Source of the DNA: Turicibacter sanguinis | GTDB lineage: Bacteria; Bacillota_I; Bacilli_A; MOL361; Turicibacteraceae | NCBI RefSeq assembly: GCF_013046825.1 | Contig: NZ_CP053187.1 | Span: 685,001 to 749,000 of the forward strand | DNA: 64,000 nucleotides | Direction: 5' to 3' | Shown here: positions 42,218-51,693 of the stretch, piece after piece | Numbering within the stretch: the first letter of the stretch is position 1 | How the letters are laid out: every line of letters starts with the position of its first letter | Notes under the pieces: model-generated | Database searches by the model: none | Told to the model about the DNA's origin: nothing | Seen by the model: the letters and a program-made list of their open reading frames with translations, nothing else | Program-made: the position numbers and the translations under genes

Positions 42218-43399
42218 ATGAATGTATTTGAAAAATCGTTAGCACTACACGAATCAGCTCGTGGAAAAATAGAAATTAATTCAAAAGTTAAGGTAGAAAC
42301 AAAAGAAGATTTAAGTTTAGCATACTCGCCAGGTGTGGCCGAACCTTGTCGTGAAATCGCTAAAAATGAAGATGAAATTTATAAATACACAAGTAAAGGG
42401 AATATGGTTGCCGTTATTACCGATGGTTCAGCCGTTTTAGGGCTTGGAAATATCGGTCCTAAAGCAGCTCTACCTGTTATGGAGGGAAAATCAATTTTAT
42501 TAAAACAATTTGCAAATGTTGATTCTTTCCCATTATGCCTCGATACTCAAGATGTAGAACTTATCATTCAAACTTGTAAACTACTTGCCCCATCTTTAGG
42601 TGGAATCAACCTTGAAGATATTTCAGCACCTCGTTGCGTTGAAATCGAACGCCGTTTAATCGAAGAAATGGATATTCCAGTTTTTCATGATGACCAACAC
42701 GGAACAGCCATTGTTGTGAGTGCCGCATTGATTAATGCGTGCAAATTAACAAATAAAGAACTATCATCTTTAAAAGTTATCGTCAGTGGAACAGGAGCAG
42801 CGGGAAGCTCTATTATTAAAATGTTACATGCTTTAGGCGTTAAAAATATTATTGGATATAATATCGATGGAATTGTCCACAAAAGTAAAGCAGACCGTTA
42901 TGACTTCTTAACAAAGGAATTACTTGAAATTACAAATCCTGAAGATTTCATCGGGGATGATACATTAGCAAGTGCCTTAGTTGGAGCCGATGTATTTATC
43001 GGTGTCTCTGTTGCTAACATTGTAACAAAAGAAATGATTGCTAAAATGAACAAAGATCCTTTTATCTTTGCAATGGCCAATCCAAATCCTGAAATCATGC
43101 CAGATTTAGCAAAAGAAGGTGGCGCACTAGTCGTTGGTACCGGACGCTCAGACTTCCCGAACCAAATTAATAACGTCTTAGCCTTCCCAGGCATTTTCCG
43201 TGGAGCACTTGACGCTCGTGCTAAAAAAATCAATGAAGAAATGAAAATGGCAGCTGCAATCGCCATCGCCTCTTGTGTAAGTGACGATGAATTAGCACCT
43301 GATTTCATTATTCCGTCGCCATTCAATCCTGATGTTGCTAAAAAAGTCGCAGAGGCTGTTAAAGAAACAGCTAAAAAAACAAATGTAGCTCGTATTTAA
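42218..43399 (+). CDS. NAD(P)-dependent malic enzyme
   Basis: 393 residues. Oxidative decarboxylation of malate to pyruvate. The short bacterial form: LAYSPGVAEPC, DGSAVLGLGNIGPKAALPVMEGK, FHDDQHGTAIVVSAALINA metal-site region, SGTGAAGSSIIKM nucleotide-binding fold, FAMANPNPE. TTTGGAGG precedes the ATG. Its operon with fumarase suggests use of fumarate/malate as carbon source or to supply pyruvate and reducing power. Confidence 0.93.
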   Translation: MNVFEKSLALHESARGKIEINSKVKVETKEDLSLAYSPGVAEPCREIAKNEDEIYKYTSKGNMVAVITDGSAVLGLGNIGPKAALPVMEGKSILLKQFANVDSFPLCLDTQDVELIIQTCKLLAPSLGGINLEDISAPRCVEIERRLIEEMDIPVFHDDQHGTAIVVSAALINACKLTNKELSSLKVIVSGTGAAGSSIIKMLHALGVKNIIGYNIDGIVHKSKADRYDFLTKELLEITNPEDFIGDDTLASALVGADVFIGVSVANIVTKEMIAKMNKDPFIFAMANPNPEIMPDLAKEGGALVVGTGRSDFPNQINNVLAFPGIFRGALDARAKKINEEMKMAAAIAIASCVSDDELAPDFIIPSPFNPDVAKKVAEAVKETAKKTNVARI

Positions 43400-43595
43400 A
43401 TTTATAAATCTGTCTACTATGAATTAAAACTGATTCTTAAAATGTAGGTTCGCTAGCATTTTACGTAAAAAATAATCCTGAACTACTAGGCAAAAAAATA
43501 GATATAATTTTCTGAAAAAATCACTCATCACGTATTATTATATATATTAGTTTTAGAAATCTATAAATGACTCAATATTGCGTATCAAAAAAACA

Positions 43596-43630
43596 GAACC
43601 CCCTCATGCATGTTTAGCATGAGGGGGTTC
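43596..43630 (-). terminator. strong hairpin upstream of vanY-like gene
   Basis: GAACCCCCTCATGC pairs perfectly with GCATGAGGGGGTTC; the T-run (after TG) is on the minus strand. No minus-strand gene feeds into it, so either it insulates against antisense transcription or serves the plus-strand leader. Left of it (43400-43595) no gene is seen. Confidence 0.6.
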
Positions 43631-43665
43631 ATATTCTATAGTATAAACTAGTGGGAGGTGATGAT

Positions 43666-44382
43666 TTGAACCGCTTTGAATTTTATTCTTATTATAAGGA
43701 AGAACATTTACAACATTATTATGATTATGCCCTTAAAAATCCACAGCTTCAAACATCTGATGTGATCTGGCAAGTCAACGCTGGACTTTATCGACCCTTT
43801 TATGAAGGGATTGAAGAAATTAAAGATACAAGTGTATTTCCGCTACTCGTTAATAAGTATAAAAAATTGCCATCTCACTTTATCCCTTCCACTCTCACTT
43901 ATTTTCCTAACTCGACATATCAGGCCTGTCAAAATACAGTAGAAGCTTTTTTACAACTACAAGAAGATGCTCGTGTAGCAGGTTGTCATTTATCCGTTGT
44001 GTCCGCCTATCGAACATTTGATTATCAAGAAAATCTTTATCACGACTACTTAAAAAAAGATTCCATGCAAGCTGTGGATACTTATAGTGCAAGAGCAGGA
44101 CACAGTGAACATCAAACAGGCTACGCTATTGATATTTGTGAAACAGACCATGAATCAGATAAATTTGAAGGGACAAAGGAATCAAACTGGATTAATAATC
44201 ATGCACATGAGTATGGATTTATTATTCGTTACCAAAAAGGACTGAGTCATTTAACCGGATATAGGTATGAACCCTGGCATATCACCTTTGTAGGAAAAAG
44301 AGTGGCAAGACTGATGCATTATTATCAGATTGGTACGCTTGAAGAGTTTATGACAAAATTTATCGAACCATACAACCAATAA
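43666..44382 (+). CDS. D-Ala-D-Ala carboxypeptidase, VanY/M15B family, no signal peptide
   Basis: About 238 residues. Zinc peptidase core with AYRTFDYQENLY, SARAGHSEHQTGYAIDI (His and Asp ligands) and EPWHITFVGK (Glu and His). The N-terminal part (QVNAGLYRPFYEGIEEI..LLVNKYKKLP) is the strand that precedes the domain in many VanY proteins, but no signal peptide or membrane segment is present. TTG 43666 is placed 6 bp after GGGAGGTG; no upstream extension could encode a signal because the frame closes. It is therefore cytoplasmic or exported otherwise. Confidence 0.85.
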   Translation: MNRFEFYSYYKEEHLQHYYDYALKNPQLQTSDVIWQVNAGLYRPFYEGIEEIKDTSVFPLLVNKYKKLPSHFIPSTLTYFPNSTYQACQNTVEAFLQLQEDARVAGCHLSVVSAYRTFDYQENLYHDYLKKDSMQAVDTYSARAGHSEHQTGYAIDICETDHESDKFEGTKESNWINNHAHEYGFIIRYQKGLSHLTGYRYEPWHITFVGKRVARLMHYYQIGTLEEFMTKFIEPYNQ

Positions 44383-44386
44383 ACAA

Positions 44387-44415
44387 GAAAAAACTCGTCT
44401 AATCGACGAGTTTTC
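44387..44415. terminator. bidirectional terminator vanY / yfcE
   Basis: AAACTCGTC and GACGAGTTT pair around TAATC, with A- and T-tracts on both sides, between convergent genes. Confidence 0.85.
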
Positions 44416-44416
44416 T

Positions 44417-44965
44417 TTATTTTAGATGTAAATCTTTATATACTTCTCCATCAAATGTTTTGACTTTAAAATGATCCCCAACTAAAGTTGCGTAAGTGTT
44501 GGGATGATTTTCTTTTGGAAGGGTAGCTGAACCAGGATTTAAGATATAAATTCCTTCTAGTTGTTTTAAAACAGGAACGTGAATGTGTCCAAAAATGAAA
44601 ACATCACCTTGTGCAAGTGAAATCGGAAGTTTATTCTCATCATAAATATGTCCATGGCTCGCCATTATCTTGCGATGTTTAAATGGTATGATATTATAGT
44701 CTGCCATGATTGGAAACTCTAAAACCATTTGATCGACTTCGCTATCGCAGTTTCCACGTACGGCAATAATTTTATCTTTAACGCTATTTAATAATTTAAT
44801 GACAACCTGTGGATTATAATCTTGAGGCAACGGATTACGTGGCCCATGATATAAAATATCTCCAAGTAATACTAAGTAATCAGCTTCTTCTGATTCAAAG
44901 CGTTCAAGAATTTTTTTAGCCCAATACGCCGAACCGTGAATGTCGGATGCAAACATTAATTTCAT
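44417..44965 (-). CDS. YfcE-type metallophosphoesterase
   Basis: 182 residues, calcineurin-like phosphodiesterase. Metal sites: FASDIHGS, LLGDILYHGP, AVRGNCDSEVDQ, ASHGHIYDE and FGHIHVPV, all intact. YfcE hydrolyses artificial phosphodiesters; the natural substrate is unknown. ATG 44965 follows AAGGAG at 8 bp. Confidence 0.93.
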   Translation of the reverse strand: MKLMFASDIHGSAYWAKKILERFESEEADYLVLLGDILYHGPRNPLPQDYNPQVVIKLLNSVKDKIIAVRGNCDSEVDQMVLEFPIMADYNIIPFKHRKIMASHGHIYDENKLPISLAQGDVFIFGHIHVPVLKQLEGIYILNPGSATLPKENHPNTYATLVGDHFKVKTFDGEVYKDLHLK

Positions 44966-45022
44966 CTCTTTCACTCCTTTTTCATATCTATCCTTATTAT
45001 AAAACAGATTACTAAAAAAACA

Positions 45023-45256
45023 CTATGATTTAATAAAGATTCGTGTTCGACCTGAATTCAGCGATGGATATTTTGACTGAATTTTAGGATGTTTAAATTC
45101 ATGTAAAACTAACTCTTTTAAAGAAGTACCTTGATTAAATCCATGAATAACAATCACTTCCTCGATCCCTGGCTCTAATTTATTGAACGTCTGAAGTAAA
45201 AAACTTTTGGCCTGCATCACAGTCATCGAATGAATATCGACTGTCTTAACTCTCAC
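45023..45256 (-). CDS. Smr-domain-like small protein
   Basis: About 77 residues. VKTVDIHSMTVMQAKSFLLQTF and IEEVIVIHGFNQGTSLKELVLHEF follow the Smr (MutS2 C-terminal) pattern of DxHG-like strand, helix, and HGxGxG-like loop, though both Gly-rich positions are altered (DIHSM; HGFNQG). Smr domains nick nucleic acids; the changes make catalysis uncertain. GTG 45256 lies about 9 bp after GGAGG. Likely cotranscribed with the two genes upstream. Confidence 0.65.
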   Translation of the reverse strand: MRVKTVDIHSMTVMQAKSFLLQTFNKLEPGIEEVIVIHGFNQGTSLKELVLHEFKHPKIQSKYPSLNSGRTRIFIKS

Positions 45257-45281
45257 CTGACTCCACCTCCACTTCAACCGA

Positions 45282-45452
45282 TCATTCATATTTTTCACAC
45301 TTATCCACAATATCTTTAAAAGCTTCATCATCAGTTCCATCAGTTGATGTAATGTTAAAATCTAACGCCCCTTCTTCTGAAACAACGTTCACTTTTAAAA
45401 TTCCACTTTTTACTTCTATTCCTAACTTAACATATTTTCGACTAAATAACAT
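45282..45452 (-). CDS. small hypothetical protein (56 residues)
   Basis: An ORF between rpiR-type gene and the Smr gene: MLFSRKYVKLGIEVKSGILK start, acidic middle (VVSEEGALDFNITSTDGTDDEAF) and KCEKYE end. It starts 10 bp after the rpiR stop and ends 25 bp before the Smr start, so it fills the operon gap. It has no good Shine-Dalgarno and may depend on coupling. Unrecognised family. Confidence 0.5.
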   Translation of the reverse strand: MLFSRKYVKLGIEVKSGILKVNVVSEEGALDFNITSTDGTDDEAFKDIVDKCEKYE

Positions 45453-45461
45453 GTTAGATAT

Positions 45462-46322
45462 CTAATTTTTTTTGCGTTTATTTTTATACGCTACAATAAC
45501 ATCAGTTGTTTTAACTTTCTTTTCTAATACGTCATCAAATTGTTCTTTAATCATTTCCGTGTAAATGAGATCGAGCATAAACATTTGAGCTAGTTTTGAA
45601 GTAACTGAGCCTGTTTCAAATGTTGTTTCATTTGACTGATATGTTAAAAAAACATCGGCTAATTGAAGCAATGGACTGTTGTAATTTTCAGTTAAAGCGA
45701 TAATTTTTGCTCCTTGCTGTTTTGCCAGATGAACGGTTTCAATCACTTCATCTGTATTTCCTGAATGAGAGATTGCTAAAATAATATCATCTTGATGCAT
45801 AATAGAGGCTAACATTAACATCGTATGACTATCTATGATGGGAAAACTATTAGCTCCAATTCTCATTAATTTATAATTAAAATCTGTCGCAACAATCCCT
45901 GAGTATCCTATTCCAATGATATAAATTTTTCGTGCTTTTGTTAACATTTGCACACACTGTACAATCATATGTGGATTAATTTTTTCAAGTGTTTGATGTA
46001 ATACCTCTGATGTGGCCTGAAACAATTTCATAGCTGTTTCTGTTACTTCTTCATTACAACTTATATTAGGATTCATAATCACTTTTTCTTCTTGAAGCGT
46101 TAATTCTTTCGTTAAATTAATTTTAAATTCTTGGAAACCACTATATCCTAATTTTTTTGTAAATCGAGTAACCGTCGCTTCTCCAATACCTGATTCTTTA
46201 GCTATTTCAGATATTGGCTTATAAACCACCGTATTCAGTGTGTTTTTTATGTATTCGATTAAAATTTTATCCGATTTTGTTACTTTGAACGTTGGATTAC
46301 TAAGTTCCTCTAATATCCCCAT
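45462..46322 (-). CDS. RpiR/MurR-family transcriptional regulator
   Basis: 286 residues. N-terminal HTH_6 (KPISEIAKESGIGEATVTRFTKKLGYSGFQEFK) and C-terminal SIS sugar-phosphate domain (about 125-265; IYIIGIGYSGIVATDFNYKLMRIG, ILAISHSGNTDEVIETV). Such proteins sense phosphosugars. No sugar gene is adjacent, so the target is unknown. Confidence 0.92.
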   Translation of the reverse strand: MGILEELSNPTFKVTKSDKILIEYIKNTLNTVVYKPISEIAKESGIGEATVTRFTKKLGYSGFQEFKINLTKELTLQEEKVIMNPNISCNEEVTETAMKLFQATSEVLHQTLEKINPHMIVQCVQMLTKARKIYIIGIGYSGIVATDFNYKLMRIGANSFPIIDSHTMLMLASIMHQDDIILAISHSGNTDEVIETVHLAKQQGAKIIALTENYNSPLLQLADVFLTYQSNETTFETGSVTSKLAQMFMLDLIYTEMIKEQFDDVLEKKVKTTDVIVAYKNKRKKN

Positions 46323-46387
46323 TATTGATCACCCATTTGAAAAATTTCACTAAAATTATAACATCCCTTCTCACCTATTTATAGATG

Positions 46388-46436
46388 AAAAGGGATACTG
46401 AATCAGTTACTATTTGCAACTGATTCAGTATCCCTT
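46388..46436 (-). terminator. glnA terminator
   Basis: AAAGGGATACTGAATCAGTT pairs almost perfectly with its complement around 46412-46434, over 18 bp, followed on the minus strand by TTTTCATC. A second small hairpin with A6/T6 arms lies at 46443-46470. Confidence 0.75.
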
Positions 46437-46509
46437 TGATTATTCTTTTTTGTTTCCCCCCAAAAAAGAATGATTATATTTGATACTCCCTAAAATCGAA
46501 AAGATTTTA

Positions 46510-47847
46510 TTATAATAAGCTCATGTAACGTTTTAATTCCCAATCATGAACAGCTAAACGATATTCATCGTATTCTTGATGTTTAGCTTCAACAAATTTT
46601 TCAAAAATGTGTGATCCTAATGCAGCTTTAATCACTTCATCTTGCTCTAATAAAGTTAAAGCATCGAATAAAGTTCCTGGTAAAGCTGTAATTCCATGAG
46701 CATCTAACTCTTCTTGGTTCATTTCAAAAATATTTTCTTCAACTGATGCAGGAGGAGTTAATTTGTTTTTAATTCCATCAAGTCCAGCTGATAAAATAGC
46801 TGCTAATGCTAAGTATGGATTTGCAGATGGATCTACTGAACGAACTTCCAAACGAGTTCCCATCCCACGAGATGCAGGAACACGTACTAGTGGTGAACGG
46901 TTAGATGGTGACCAAGCTACGTATACTGGTGCTTCATATCCAGGAGTTAAACGTTTATATGAGTTAACTGTTGGATTTGAAACAGCCGTAAAGTTACGAA
47001 CATGTGTTAAGATACCAGCTAAGAAGTGATATGCTGTTTCACTTAATTGTAAGTCTCCACTTGGATCATAGAATGCATTTGTTCCATCTTCATTGAACAA
47101 TGATACGTTACAGTGCATTCCTGAACCGTTGATTCCAGCGATTGGTTTTGGCATGAATGTTGCATATAATCCATGTTTACGAGCAATTGATTTAACTACT
47201 AATTTGAATGTTTGGATTTTGTCACATGCCGCTAATACGTCATCATATTTGAAGTCGATTTCGTGTTGTCCTGGAGCTACCTCATGGTGAGATGCTTCAA
47301 TTTCGAATCCTAATTTTTCAAGTTCAATTACGATATCACGACGGCAGTTTTCAGCTAAGTCAAGTGGCGCAAAATCGAAATATCCTCCGTGATCATTTAA
47401 TTCACGAGTTGGCATTCCATTTTCATCTAATTTGAATAAGAAGAACTCAGCTTCTGGTCCTAAGTTAAAACGAGTAAATCCTAAATCGTTCATTTCTTTA
47501 ATGACACGACGTAAGTTTGAACGTGGATCTCCAGCAAATGGTTCTCCATCTACGTTGTGAACATCACAGATTAAACGAGCAATTTTAGCTTCACCTGGAT
47601 TCCAAGGGAATACTAACCAAGTGCTATAATCTGGATATAAGTACATATCAGATTCTTGGATACGAGTGAATCCTTCAATTGATGATCCGTCAAACATCAT
47701 TTGATTGTTTAATGCTTTTTCTAATTGAGATAATGGAATCTCAACATTTTTTAATACCCCAAATAAATCTGTAAACATTAAACGAATAAAGTTTACCCCT
47801 TCTTCATGTGCAAGACGTAAAATTTCTTCTTTAGTGAAAGTTGCCAT
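46510..47847 (-). CDS. glnA: glutamine synthetase type I
   Basis: 445 residues. ATP-dependent amidation of glutamate; central nitrogen assimilation. [15 protein letters not shown]-side metal residues, [23 protein letters not shown], the [17 protein letters not shown]-site and [12 protein letters not shown] are present; it is the shorter GSI-alpha form. ATG 47847 has GAGGAGG at good spacing. The 340-bp leader holds a terminator and a dual-hexaloop element (next entry), so expression is controlled by antitermination via the ANTAR protein encoded just upstream. Confidence 0.96.
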   Translation of the reverse strand: MATFTKEEILRLAHEEGVNFIRLMFTDLFGVLKNVEIPLSQLEKALNNQMMFDGSSIEGFTRIQESDMYLYPDYSTWLVFPWNPGEAKIARLICDVHNVDGEPFAGDPRSNLRRVIKEMNDLGFTRFNLGPEAEFFLFKLDENGMPTRELNDHGGYFDFAPLDLAENCRRDIVIELEKLGFEIEASHHEVAPGQHEIDFKYDDVLAACDKIQTFKLVVKSIARKHGLYATFMPKPIAGINGSGMHCNVSLFNEDGTNAFYDPSGDLQLSETAYHFLAGILTHVRNFTAVSNPTVNSYKRLTPGYEAPVYVAWSPSNRSPLVRVPASRGMGTRLEVRSVDPSANPYLALAAILSAGLDGIKNKLTPPASVEENIFEMNQEELDAHGITALPGTLFDALTLLEQDEVIKAALGSHIFEKFVEAKHQEYDEYRLAVHDWELKRYMSLL

Positions 47848-47989
47848 AACACAATTCCTCCTCATAAATTCTTAATACTCTCTGTTTACTATCTAATGAT
47901 TGATTAAATACTGAACATTTTCCATTCTCCGTTGAATGCCTAAAAGTGTCATCTTTATAAGATTTATTCGCATCTCATTAAAAGCACTA

Positions 47990-48158
47990 GTGAAGACACC
48001 TCAAGGTGTATAGTTTAACTACATTTTACTTCGTAAAATGAGTTAAACTAACAAAAAAAGGGTCACTAAGCTAACACTATATAAGTGTTTCACTTAATGA
48101 ACCCCATTGTTCACCATTTATTAGTTTATTTATTTGCTACTTAAAGACGCCCTTGTCT
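47990..48158 (-). promoter_or_regulatory. glnA leader: ANTAR dual-hexaloop antiterminator and terminator
   Basis: On the minus strand hairpin P1 (48145-48158) is AGAC-AAGGGC-GTCT and hairpin P2 (48098-48113) is TGAAC-AATGGG-GTTCA. Both are six-base loops with A at position 1 and G at 4, the ANTAR-RNA signature. P2 shares bases 48098-48104 with the left arm of a terminator (48053-48104, GGGTTCATTAAG..CTTAGTGACCC then T7), so the two are mutually exclusive. Further hairpins follow at 48012-48049 and 47996-48009. Confidence 0.8.
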
Positions 48159-48191
48159 ATATTTCCATTATATGAGATGCCCTTTGAAAAA

Positions 48192-48758
48192 TCAACTCTT
48201 TTTCTGATAACTTTTTAAAATTCTTTCAGAAAGTTCTAGTTTACTAATCCTAAGCTCCATACTCCTCTTTTGAATATAACGATGTGCTTCGTCCTCTGTC
48301 ATATTTTCATTTTGTTGAAGAGCTCGTTTCGCTAACCGAATAGCTTTTTCCGTTTTTTGTGCTTCTTCTAATTGATTTACTTTAGATTCTAACTGTCTGA
48401 CAGTCTGACCATACTTCGTCAATACACGTAACATCGTTACTAAAACAATGGGTTGTACTGGCTTCTCACAAAATTCAAAATAAGGATCCTGACGATAATA
48501 AAATTTCTGATACGATTTCCCCAATAATAAAACAGCTTGACGCTCAAAAATGAGTGTTTCTACAAGTGATACAATGCTCACTCCTCCTAAGTCTTCATCA
48601 ATGATGACAACTTCTGGCGATAAAGCTTTAGCACGACGAATTAATTCATACCCATCTGTACTAACTCCCACAACTTCATAGCCATTGCTTACAATTTGTG
48701 ATCTAATACTTGAAACTAACTTCTCTGATTGTGATGCAATAATAACACGTTCTCCCAT
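48192..48758 (-). CDS. ANTAR-domain response regulator (antiterminator)
   Basis: 188 residues. N-terminal receiver-like domain (about 1-120; phospho-Asp in VVIIDEDLGG) and a C-terminal ANTAR helical domain (about 140-185; EKAIRLAKRALQQNENMTEDEAHRYIQKRSMELRISKLELSERIL). ANTAR proteins bind two-hexaloop RNA and prevent termination. ATG 48758 follows AAGGGTG. Orientation and spacing put it directly upstream of the glnA leader, as for NitR-type regulators of clostridial glnA. No histidine kinase is adjacent. Confidence 0.9.
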   Translation of the reverse strand: MGERVIIASQSEKLVSSIRSQIVSNGYEVVGVSTDGYELIRRAKALSPEVVIIDEDLGGVSIVSLVETLIFERQAVLLLGKSYQKFYYRQDPYFEFCEKPVQPIVLVTMLRVLTKYGQTVRQLESKVNQLEEAQKTEKAIRLAKRALQQNENMTEDEAHRYIQKRSMELRISKLELSERILKSYQKKS

Positions 48759-48927
48759 AACTTCACCCTTTTCTAAATCAGAAAGATTATTCACTATGTT
48801 GTAGCCTATGTCAAAACACACTTCTACATATTTATCATGCCTTCTATTAGTTCTTTTGTCAACTTTTAATATGGATAAAAATGGATTTTAATGAGAGAAA
48901 TTTATCAAAATTTAACGAATATTTTGA

Positions 48928-49647
48928 TTATCGTAAGTGTCCACCACCACTAACGCGAAGAATCTCTCCTGTAATAAATGAAGCTTGATCACTTAATAAA
49001 TATAAAATAGCTGGCGTAACGTCTTCAATGTATCCAATACGTTGCAGCGGATAATTGGCTACTAGTGCCTGACGCATTGCATCCTTTTCTGGTTCTCTTC
49101 TCGTCATTGGAGTATCAATATAAGAAGGTGCCACAGTATTTACACGAATATTAGGTGCTAATTCAAGTGCTAAATTTTGAGTTAACTGACAGATTGCCGC
49201 TTTAGCAGGAGAATATCCAATACAATTTTTAACAGGTTTCGTACCAAGACTTGAAGACAACGTTACAATTGCACCATTTTGTAAGTAAGGTAATGCTGCA
49301 CGAATTGAATTATAGGTTCCCATCACATTAACATTGAACAATTCAGCAAAACGCTCTTCTGTTGTCCCATAAATATCTTCAGCAACTCCACAAACACCTG
49401 CACTCGTCACAATCCCGTCAATTTTTTCAAATTGATTCTCTGTCATCACTTCTTTTAACTTTAAGGTCAACGACTGCCAATCAGTAACATCAGCTTGGAA
49501 ATAACAGAAATTAGGATGCTTAAAATCTGTCTCTTCTTCTAATCCACATCCTATGACCTCATAATTCGATTCAATCAATTTTTTGGTCACATCTTCTCCA
49601 ATTCCACTTGATGCCCCTGTGATAAAATAACGTTTAACATTCATCAT
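48928..49647 (-). CDS. SDR family NAD(P)-dependent oxidoreductase
   Basis: 239 residues. Short-chain dehydrogenase with the TGASSGIG cofactor loop, SSSLG-serine, catalytic YSPAK (Tyr-x3-Lys) and late VSGGGHL. AGGAGG precedes the ATG pair at 49644-49647. Substrate unknown. Stand-alone gene between the ANTAR gene and pyrE. Confidence 0.9.
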   Translation of the reverse strand: MMNVKRYFITGASSGIGEDVTKKLIESNYEVIGCGLEEETDFKHPNFCYFQADVTDWQSLTLKLKEVMTENQFEKIDGIVTSAGVCGVAEDIYGTTEERFAELFNVNVMGTYNSIRAALPYLQNGAIVTLSSSLGTKPVKNCIGYSPAKAAICQLTQNLALELAPNIRVNTVAPSYIDTPMTRREPEKDAMRQALVANYPLQRIGYIEDVTPAILYLLSDQASFITGEILRVSGGGHLR

Positions 49648-49709
49648 TCTTTCCTCCTGTTGATTGCTTATAATGTATTAATCATAATCTAAAGCATCAT
49701 TAGATACAA

Positions 49710-49731
49710 GAAAAGGATGCATTTGCATCCT
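49710..49731 (-). terminator. pyrFE terminator
   Basis: GGATGCA-AA-TGCATCC with TTTTCTT on the minus strand, just after pyrE. Confidence 0.75.
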
Positions 49732-49743
49732 CGATGTTTAAAA

Positions 49744-50376
49744 TTATTTTGTTAACCAACTTTCATCTGCTGGGTTTTGACGCCATGCTGATAATTTAGC
49801 GATAGAATCTTCACTAATTTCTCCAACTTCAGCAGCTACCTCAACTAATGTTTGATAATTACATAAAGAAACATTTTTACAAGATGCAGCCTCTAAATTT
49901 TTAAGTCCTGATTCTAACTCATAAGAGAAGATAGAAACGATTCCTAAAACATCGCATCCTAATTCGCGTAATACTTCTACTGCTTCAATTGAAGATTTTC
50001 CTGTTGAAATTAAATCTTCAACAACAACTACTTTCATCCCTTCTTTAACTAATCCTTCAACTTGGTTTCCACGTCCGTGTTTTTTAGCTGATGAACGAAC
50101 ATATCCCATTGGTAAGTCTAAAATACCAGCCATAATTGCGGCATGAGGAATCCCAGCTGTCGCTGTTCCCATTAACATTTCACATTCTGGATATTCATTT
50201 TTAATAATTTCGCATAATCCTGCTTCAATATCACGACGAACAGCTGGGTAAGATAATGTTAAACGATTGTCACAATAAATTGGTGATTTGATTCCTGAAG
50301 TCCAAGTAAATGGATTTTCTGGGCGTAATAATACAGCATGAATATCTAATAAGTGTTTAGCAATTGTACGTTTCAT
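49744..50376 (-). CDS. pyrE: orotate phosphoribosyltransferase
   Basis: 210 residues. Orotate + PRPP to OMP. PRPP loop [43 protein letters not shown] and GMPHAAI-type ATAGIPHAA loop. ATG 50376 follows GAGGAGAG; the longer start is unsupported. Last gene of pyrF-pyrE. Confidence 0.95.
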   Translation of the reverse strand: MKRTIAKHLLDIHAVLLRPENPFTWTSGIKSPIYCDNRLTLSYPAVRRDIEAGLCEIIKNEYPECEMLMGTATAGIPHAAIMAGILDLPMGYVRSSAKKHGRGNQVEGLVKEGMKVVVVEDLISTGKSSIEAVEVLRELGCDVLGIVSIFSYELESGLKNLEAASCKNVSLCNYQTLVEVAAEVGEISEDSIAKLSAWRQNPADESWLTK

Positions 50377-50417
50377 AAAGAAATCTCTCCTCATCGTTAT
50401 CATTTTATATTTTTATT

Positions 50418-51125
50418 TTATAATCCTAAAAATTGTTTATTAATTAAGCGATATGTTTCAACTGGATTTTCTGCTTTGGTAATTGAGCGTCCGACTACAA
50501 TATAGTCTGATCCTAATTCACGTGCTTTTTCTGGCGTTACAACGCGTTTTTGATCATCTACAGAGTCACTAGCTTGGCGAATTCCTGGCGTACATGTTAC
50601 AAAGTCTAATCCTAATTTTTCATGGATTTCCTTTGTTTCTAAAGCCGAACATACAATCCCGTCTAGCCCTGCTTCTTTTGTATTTGTTGCATATTTTAAA
50701 ACTGTATTAGGTAAAGTTTCATTAATTAAAATTTGTTCTTGCATAATTTCTTCAGTTGTTGAAGTTAATTGGGTAACAGCAATACATAAAGGACGATTCA
50801 TTCCTTCAGGTGTTCCTTCAATTAATCCTTCCATTGCAGCTTTCATCATCGGAATTGTACCTGCTGCATGAACGTTAACCATATCCACACCTAGACGCGC
50901 TAAGTTTTTCATGGCGCTTTTCACAGTGTTTGGAATGTCATGTAATTTTAAATCTAAGAAAATTTTATGATTTTTTTCTTTTAAGTATTTAATGATTTGA
51001 GGACCTTCAGCATAAAACAGCTCCATCCCTACTTTAACGTATAAAGACTCTTCAAATTGATCGATGAATGCTTTTGTTTCTTCAAAATTTTTAAAATCTA
51101 ATGCGATGATAACTGCTTTATTCAT
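50418..51125 (-). CDS. pyrF: orotidine 5'-phosphate decarboxylase
   Basis: 235 residues. OMP to [13 protein letters not shown] start, [11 protein letters not shown] catalytic Asp-Lys-Asp set, CTPGIRQAS and [11 protein letters not shown] phosphate site. GGGAGG lies before the ATG. Preceded by a PyrR-type attenuator and followed by pyrE. Confidence 0.96.
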   Translation of the reverse strand: MNKAVIIALDFKNFEETKAFIDQFEESLYVKVGMELFYAEGPQIIKYLKEKNHKIFLDLKLHDIPNTVKSAMKNLARLGVDMVNVHAAGTIPMMKAAMEGLIEGTPEGMNRPLCIAVTQLTSTTEEIMQEQILINETLPNTVLKYATNTKEAGLDGIVCSALETKEIHEKLGLDFVTCTPGIRQASDSVDDQKRVVTPEKARELGSDYIVVGRSITKAENPVETYRLINKQFLGL

Positions 51126-51164
51126 AAAATACCTCCCAATTAACTTTATGCTTTAACCCGCGTC

Positions 51165-51295
51165 TGTATAAAAAAATCCCCTTTCAGCCTGTAAGTATGC
51201 TAAAAGAGGATACACGAATTCCATTAAATAATCGGAATATTTTTTTATTTTAAACGTGTTCTTCTCAGCCTCACGGGACCGAATTAAAGCTATCT
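51165..51295 (-). promoter_or_regulatory. PyrR-type attenuator ahead of pyrF
   Basis: On the minus strand GGTCCCGTGAGGCTGAGAAG (51261-51280 region) matches the PyrR-binding loop consensus, then an antiterminator with ACACG..ATTCC / GGAAT..CGTGT, then a terminator ATCCTCTTTTAGC..GCTGAAAGGGGAT followed by T7 (51170-51211). Uridine nucleotide-bound PyrR would favour termination. Confidence 0.85.
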
Positions 51296-51348
51296 CAATC
51301 ATTATAGAAGATAAGGTGTTTTTTGTCAACTATCGAAAAATAAGTAAT

Positions 51349-51693
51349 TTATTGTTTTCGGTTTGATTCTCCCCAGTGACATATTTCTTCTAAAATCGGC
51401 ATTAATGATAAGCCACGTGGTGTCAACGAATATTCAACTCTTGGAGGAATCTGTGGATATTCTTTTCGAGTAATAATTCCGTCTCGTTCTAATTCTTTTA
51501 ACTGAGTATTTAGTACCTTATCACTAATTTGACCAACCAATCGTTTCAACTGTCCATAGCGTAAAATCTCATATTCAACTAGCCAAAACATAATAATCAT
51601 CTTCCACTTTCCACCAATAATCGAAAGTGTATATCCAAATGGTGTCGCTTTAATATCTGTTAAATCTTTATCTTTAAACTCGCTCATACTCAT
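51349..51693 (-). CDS. HxlR-family transcriptional regulator
   Basis: 114 residues winged helix: SIIGGKWKMIIMFWLVEYEILRYGQLKR, ISDKVLNTQLKELERDGIITR and PRVEYSLTPRGLSL, typical HxlR. GGGGGAGAAACG before the ATG. It is divergent from the small TIGR04076-type gene, a plausible target. Confidence 0.92.
   Translation of the reverse strand: MSMSEFKDKDLTDIKATPFGYTLSIIGGKWKMIIMFWLVEYEILRYGQLKRLVGQISDKVLNTQLKELERDGIITRKEYPQIPPRVEYSLTPRGLSLMPILEEICHWGESNRKQ

Noticed and set aside
42898-43326. 142-codon minus-strand ORF opposite malic enzyme
   Set aside because: Antisense shadow of a clear enzyme gene; its composition mirrors the complement.
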